Assembly: GCF_001051235.1 (NCBI RefSeq)
Contig: NZ_CBTJ020000080.1
Coordinates: 1-56,974, forward strand
Origin: Candidatus Competibacter denitrificans Run_A_D11
Lineage (GTDB): Bacteria; Pseudomonadota; Gammaproteobacteria; Competibacterales; Competibacteraceae
DNA: 56,974 nucleotides
Reading direction: 5' to 3'
Shown: piece by piece, positions 54,795 through 56,974 of the stretch
Numbering within the stretch: the first letter of the stretch is position 1
How the letters are laid out: each line of letters begins with the position of its first letter
Notes under the pieces: generated by a model
Seen by the model: only the letters and a program-made list of their open reading frames with translations
Database searches by the model: none
Told to the model about the DNA's origin: nothing
Translations under genes and position numbers: made by a program

Positions 54795-55241
54795 TCAACT
54801 ATTAAAGCGTGCTTTAACGCGGGAGCTGACGGCCGCCATATCAGCCCGACCTTGCGCCTGATCTTTGATTAGGGCCATGACCTTACCCATGTCGCGTAGC
54901 GATTGAGCACCAGTGGCCGCGATAGCGTCAGCGATCAGGCTATCGATCTCGGCATCGCTCAGTGATGCCGGCATATACGTTTGGATCAGATCAATCTCAA
55001 AAGATTCTCGCGACGCCAGATCATCCCGTCCGGCATTTTGATACTGTGCGAGAGATTCGCGGCGCTGCTTGATCATTTTCTCCAGTACGCCAAGCACTTG
55101 AATTTCACTCAATTCAATGCGCTCGTCCACCTCACGCTGTTTGATGGCGGCTAAGATCAGGCGGATGGCGCCAAGACGTTCCTTATCCTTGGCGCGCATG
55201 GCGGTTTTCATGTCTTCATTAATCTGAGCTTTAAGGGACAT
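54795..55241 (-). CDS. yqeY: GatB/YqeY-domain protein
   Basis: The 148-residue protein reads LKAQINEDMKTAMRAKDKERLGAIRLILAAIKQREVDER, then a C-terminal SDAEIDSLIADAIAATGAQSLRDMGKVMALI, the YqeY/GatB tail-domain pattern. It may bind tRNA or RNA by analogy, but its role is not established. It lies between rpsU and dnaG, as in many gammaproteobacteria. Confidence 0.94.
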   Translation of the reverse strand: MSLKAQINEDMKTAMRAKDKERLGAIRLILAAIKQREVDERIELSEIQVLGVLEKMIKQRRESLAQYQNAGRDDLASRESFEIDLIQTYMPASLSDAEIDSLIADAIAATGAQSLRDMGKVMALIKDQAQGRADMAAVSSRVKARFNS

Positions 55242-55293
55242 GAGGTTGGCTCGGAACGGGAGAGTTGAAAAGAAGGCTCTGTTTGAATATACG

Positions 55294-55509
55294 TCAGTAC
55301 ATGCGGGTGCGGCGAGATACTTCCCTGGAAAGCTTTTTTAGATGACGTTTGACGGCGGCAGCACGCTTGCGTTTGCGTTCCTGGGTCGGTTTTTCGTAAA
55401 ACTCGCGCCGACGGACCTCAGACAGGACCCCGGCTTTCTCGCAGGAACGCTTGAAGCGGCGCAGGGCCACGTCAAACGGCTCATTCTCTTTCACTTTCAC
55501 GGAAGGCAT
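55294..55509 (-). CDS. rpsU: Small ribosomal subunit protein S21
   Basis: The 71-residue basic protein [56 protein letters not shown] is nearly identical to E. coli S21 in length and pattern. It heads the macromolecular-synthesis operon and is divergent from tsaD. Confidence 0.98.
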   Translation of the reverse strand: MPSVKVKENEPFDVALRRFKRSCEKAGVLSEVRRREFYEKPTQERKRKRAAAVKRHLKKLSREVSRRTRMY

Positions 55510-55619
55510 TTAAAACGTCACCTCATTCATGTTTGATCGGTTAGTCGTTAGATATCAAATTATCGGTAAACGGCGAATTGTAATCGTGCGTATTGCCAAA
55601 TGCAAAGATGAGGGGGGTC

Positions 55620-56633
55620 ATGCTGATTTTAGGTCTCGAAACCTCGTGTGATGAAACAGGTGTGGCGCTTTACGAGAGCGAGCGCGGCCTGTTGGCTCAT
55701 GCGCTGCATAGCCAGGTCGAACTCCACGCCGAATACGGCGGGGTAGTGCCGGAACTGGCCTCGCGTGATCACGTTCGCAAGATCTTGCCGCTGCTGCGCG
55801 AAGTGTGTCGGCAAGCAGCCGTCGCTCCAAGCCAAATCGACGGTGTGGCGTATACGCGAGGCCCCGGCTTGATTGGTGCATTGCTGGTTGGAGCGGCTAT
55901 CGGGCGTAGTCTGGCTTGGGCGTGGCAAGTACCCGTGATCGGTGTTCATCATATGGAAGGCCATTTACTGGCACCGATGCTAGAGCCGAATCCACCGAAG
56001 TTCCCCTTCGTAGCGTTGCTGGTCTCCGGCGGCCATAGCCTATTGGTTGATGTGCAAGGTATCGGCCGCTACCGAATTTTGGGCGAATCAATCGACGATG
56101 CTGCCGGTGAGGCGTTTGATAAAACGGCCAAGCTGTTGGGATTGCCGTATCCGGGTGGCCCAGCCTTGGCCAAATTGGCGGAACAGGGCGATCCTCAGCG
56201 CTTTAGGTTCCCGCGACCAATGACCGACCGACCCGGCTGCGATTTTAGTTTCAGCGGCTTGAAAACCGCTGCTATCAATACTTGGCGAGCGTTGGAATCC
56301 AGCCCTGAAAATCGAGCGGATGTGGCACGCGCCTTTGAGGAGGCAGTGGTGGAGACATTAGCCATCAAATGTCGGCGAGCTTTGCACGCGACGGGCTTAA
56401 AACGCTTAGTGGTGGCGGGTGGGGTAGGGGCCAATCGGCGGTTAAGGGAACGGTTGTGGGAATTGGCCGCTGAATTGGGTGGGCAGGTTTATTATCCGCG
56501 CTTGGAGTTTTGTACCGATAACGGTGCCATGATCGCCTATGCGGGTTGGCGACGGCTGGCAGCTGGTCAAGGGGAAGATGCCGCGATTGAGGTCATGCCG
56601 CGTTGGCCCCTAGATAGTTTGCTGGCGGCCTGA
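55620..56633 (+). CDS. tsaD: tRNA N6-adenosine threonylcarbamoyltransferase
   Basis: TsaD transfers threonylcarbamoyl to A37 of ANN-reading tRNAs, with TsaB and TsaE. The 337-residue product starts [18 protein letters not shown] and has the metal-binding [26 protein letters not shown] and [14 protein letters not shown] motifs. I chose ATG 55620, with GAGGGG just upstream; an ATG at 55593 would add nine residues. Length equals E. coli TsaD (337). Confidence 0.97.
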   Translation: MLILGLETSCDETGVALYESERGLLAHALHSQVELHAEYGGVVPELASRDHVRKILPLLREVCRQAAVAPSQIDGVAYTRGPGLIGALLVGAAIGRSLAWAWQVPVIGVHHMEGHLLAPMLEPNPPKFPFVALLVSGGHSLLVDVQGIGRYRILGESIDDAAGEAFDKTAKLLGLPYPGGPALAKLAEQGDPQRFRFPRPMTDRPGCDFSFSGLKTAAINTWRALESSPENRADVARAFEEAVVETLAIKCRRALHATGLKRLVVAGGVGANRRLRERLWELAAELGGQVYYPRLEFCTDNGAMIAYAGWRRLAAGQGEDAAIEVMPRWPLDSLLAA

Positions 56634-56656
56634 AAACCTAATCCTACTAAGTGAAT

Positions 56657-56974
56657 TTGGCTTATCGCACCCGCCAATTACGGCGGGTGAATTTACGGTA
56701 CGTGTCCGGGTAAGCTGATGGGTCGTACTGTTTCAATCCGCACCTGCCAATTACGGCGGGTGAATTTGCTCGCGCCAATACCGGCTTGCCCGCAATGTAT
56801 CGCTGTTTCAATCCGCACCTGCCAATTACGGCGGGTGAATTTGCTACGCCAAGACGCACTACGTCAAGCCGCTGAACGTTTCAATCCGCACCCGCCAATT
56901 ACGGCGGGTGAATTTCAATGGGCGGCGCAGCCGGCACAAGGAGCGAGGTGTTTCAATCCGCACCCGCCAATTAC
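56657..56974 (-). CRISPR. CRISPR array (leader-distal end), 38-base repeats
   Basis: Five repeat copies are seen: 56657-56694 (degenerate), 56730-56767, 56805-56842, 56878-56915 and 56950-56974 (cut by the window edge). Spacers are 35, 37, 35 and 34 bases, all different. On the plus strand repeats begin GTTTCAATCCGCACC and end GGCGGGTGAATTT, so the crRNA sense strand is minus, ending GGATTGAAAC. CACCCGCC/GGCGGGTG form an 8-bp stem around GTAATT. The first copy is worn in its first nine bases, marking the trailer end; leader and cas genes should lie beyond the right edge. Confidence 0.95.

Noticed and set aside
56662..56859. 65-codon frame on the minus strand at the right edge
   Set aside because: It is a reading through CRISPR repeats and spacers, with a repetitive translation typical of such arrays.

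Overview
The window looks like a chromosome segment of a gammaproteobacterium. Evidence: the block rpsU–yqeY–dnaG–rpoD with tRNA-Ile2 behind it and tsaD divergent from it; the order (minor pilins–pilY1–pilE)–ispH–lspA–ileS–ribF … murJ–rpsT, which is the Pseudomonas-type arrangement; and lipid A (waaA) and lipoprotein (lspA) genes of an envelope with an outer membrane. A more exact placement cannot be read from the sequence. The carbon genes (prpE, another acyl-CoA synthetase, an enoyl-CoA hydratase, malate dehydrogenase, dctA) suit an organism living on short-chain fatty and dicarboxylic acids.

Layout. 1–8 kb: tRNA-Arg, an NRDE protein, an orphan FixJ-type regulator, and acyl-CoA/propionate genes with malate dehydrogenase. 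8–10 kb: cysZ and waaA. 10–21 kb: two tandem sets of the four type IV pilus minor pilins (FimT/PilV/PilW/PilX); only the second is followed by pilY1 and pilE. 21–26 kb: ispH, lspA, ileS, ribF. 26–36 kb: an apparent insertion between ribF and murJ holding an orphan glutamate/aspartate-type binding protein, a dicarboxylate symporter, and a tightly overlapping five-gene phospholipid operon (ynbC-, ynbD-, ynbA-, ynbB-like plus a plsC-like acyltransferase). A good sigma-54 promoter precedes that operon and a sigma-54 activator without receiver domain is divergent from it. 36–38 kb: murJ and rpsT. 38–50.5 kb: a second accessory block, all on the minus strand. 50.8–56.6 kb: tRNA-Ile2, rpoD, dnaG, yqeY, rpsU and tsaD. 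The right edge enters a CRISPR array whose terminal degenerate repeat lies at 56657.

The most striking region is 38.1–50.6 kb. It encodes a small secreted protein, two exported proteins made almost wholly of Met-Ser-Gly/Met-Gly-Gly triplets, a pentaheme cytochrome c, a Tat-exported DMSO-reductase-family molybdoenzyme with its iron-sulfur subunit and TorD-like chaperone, an unrecognised 231-residue protein, a polyferredoxin, a membrane histidine kinase with a periplasmic heme c motif, and an NtrC-family response regulator. Many of these genes overlap by ATGA/GTGA. A sigma-54-type promoter with an upstream palindrome lies ahead of the first gene. My hypothesis is a periplasmic methionine-based oxidant sink: the Met-rich proteins are oxidised sacrificially (or bind copper), electrons from the cytochrome/molybdoenzyme re-reduce methionine sulfoxide, and the heme kinase/sigma-54 pair switches the system on. 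The gene content and motifs are seen; the function is inference.
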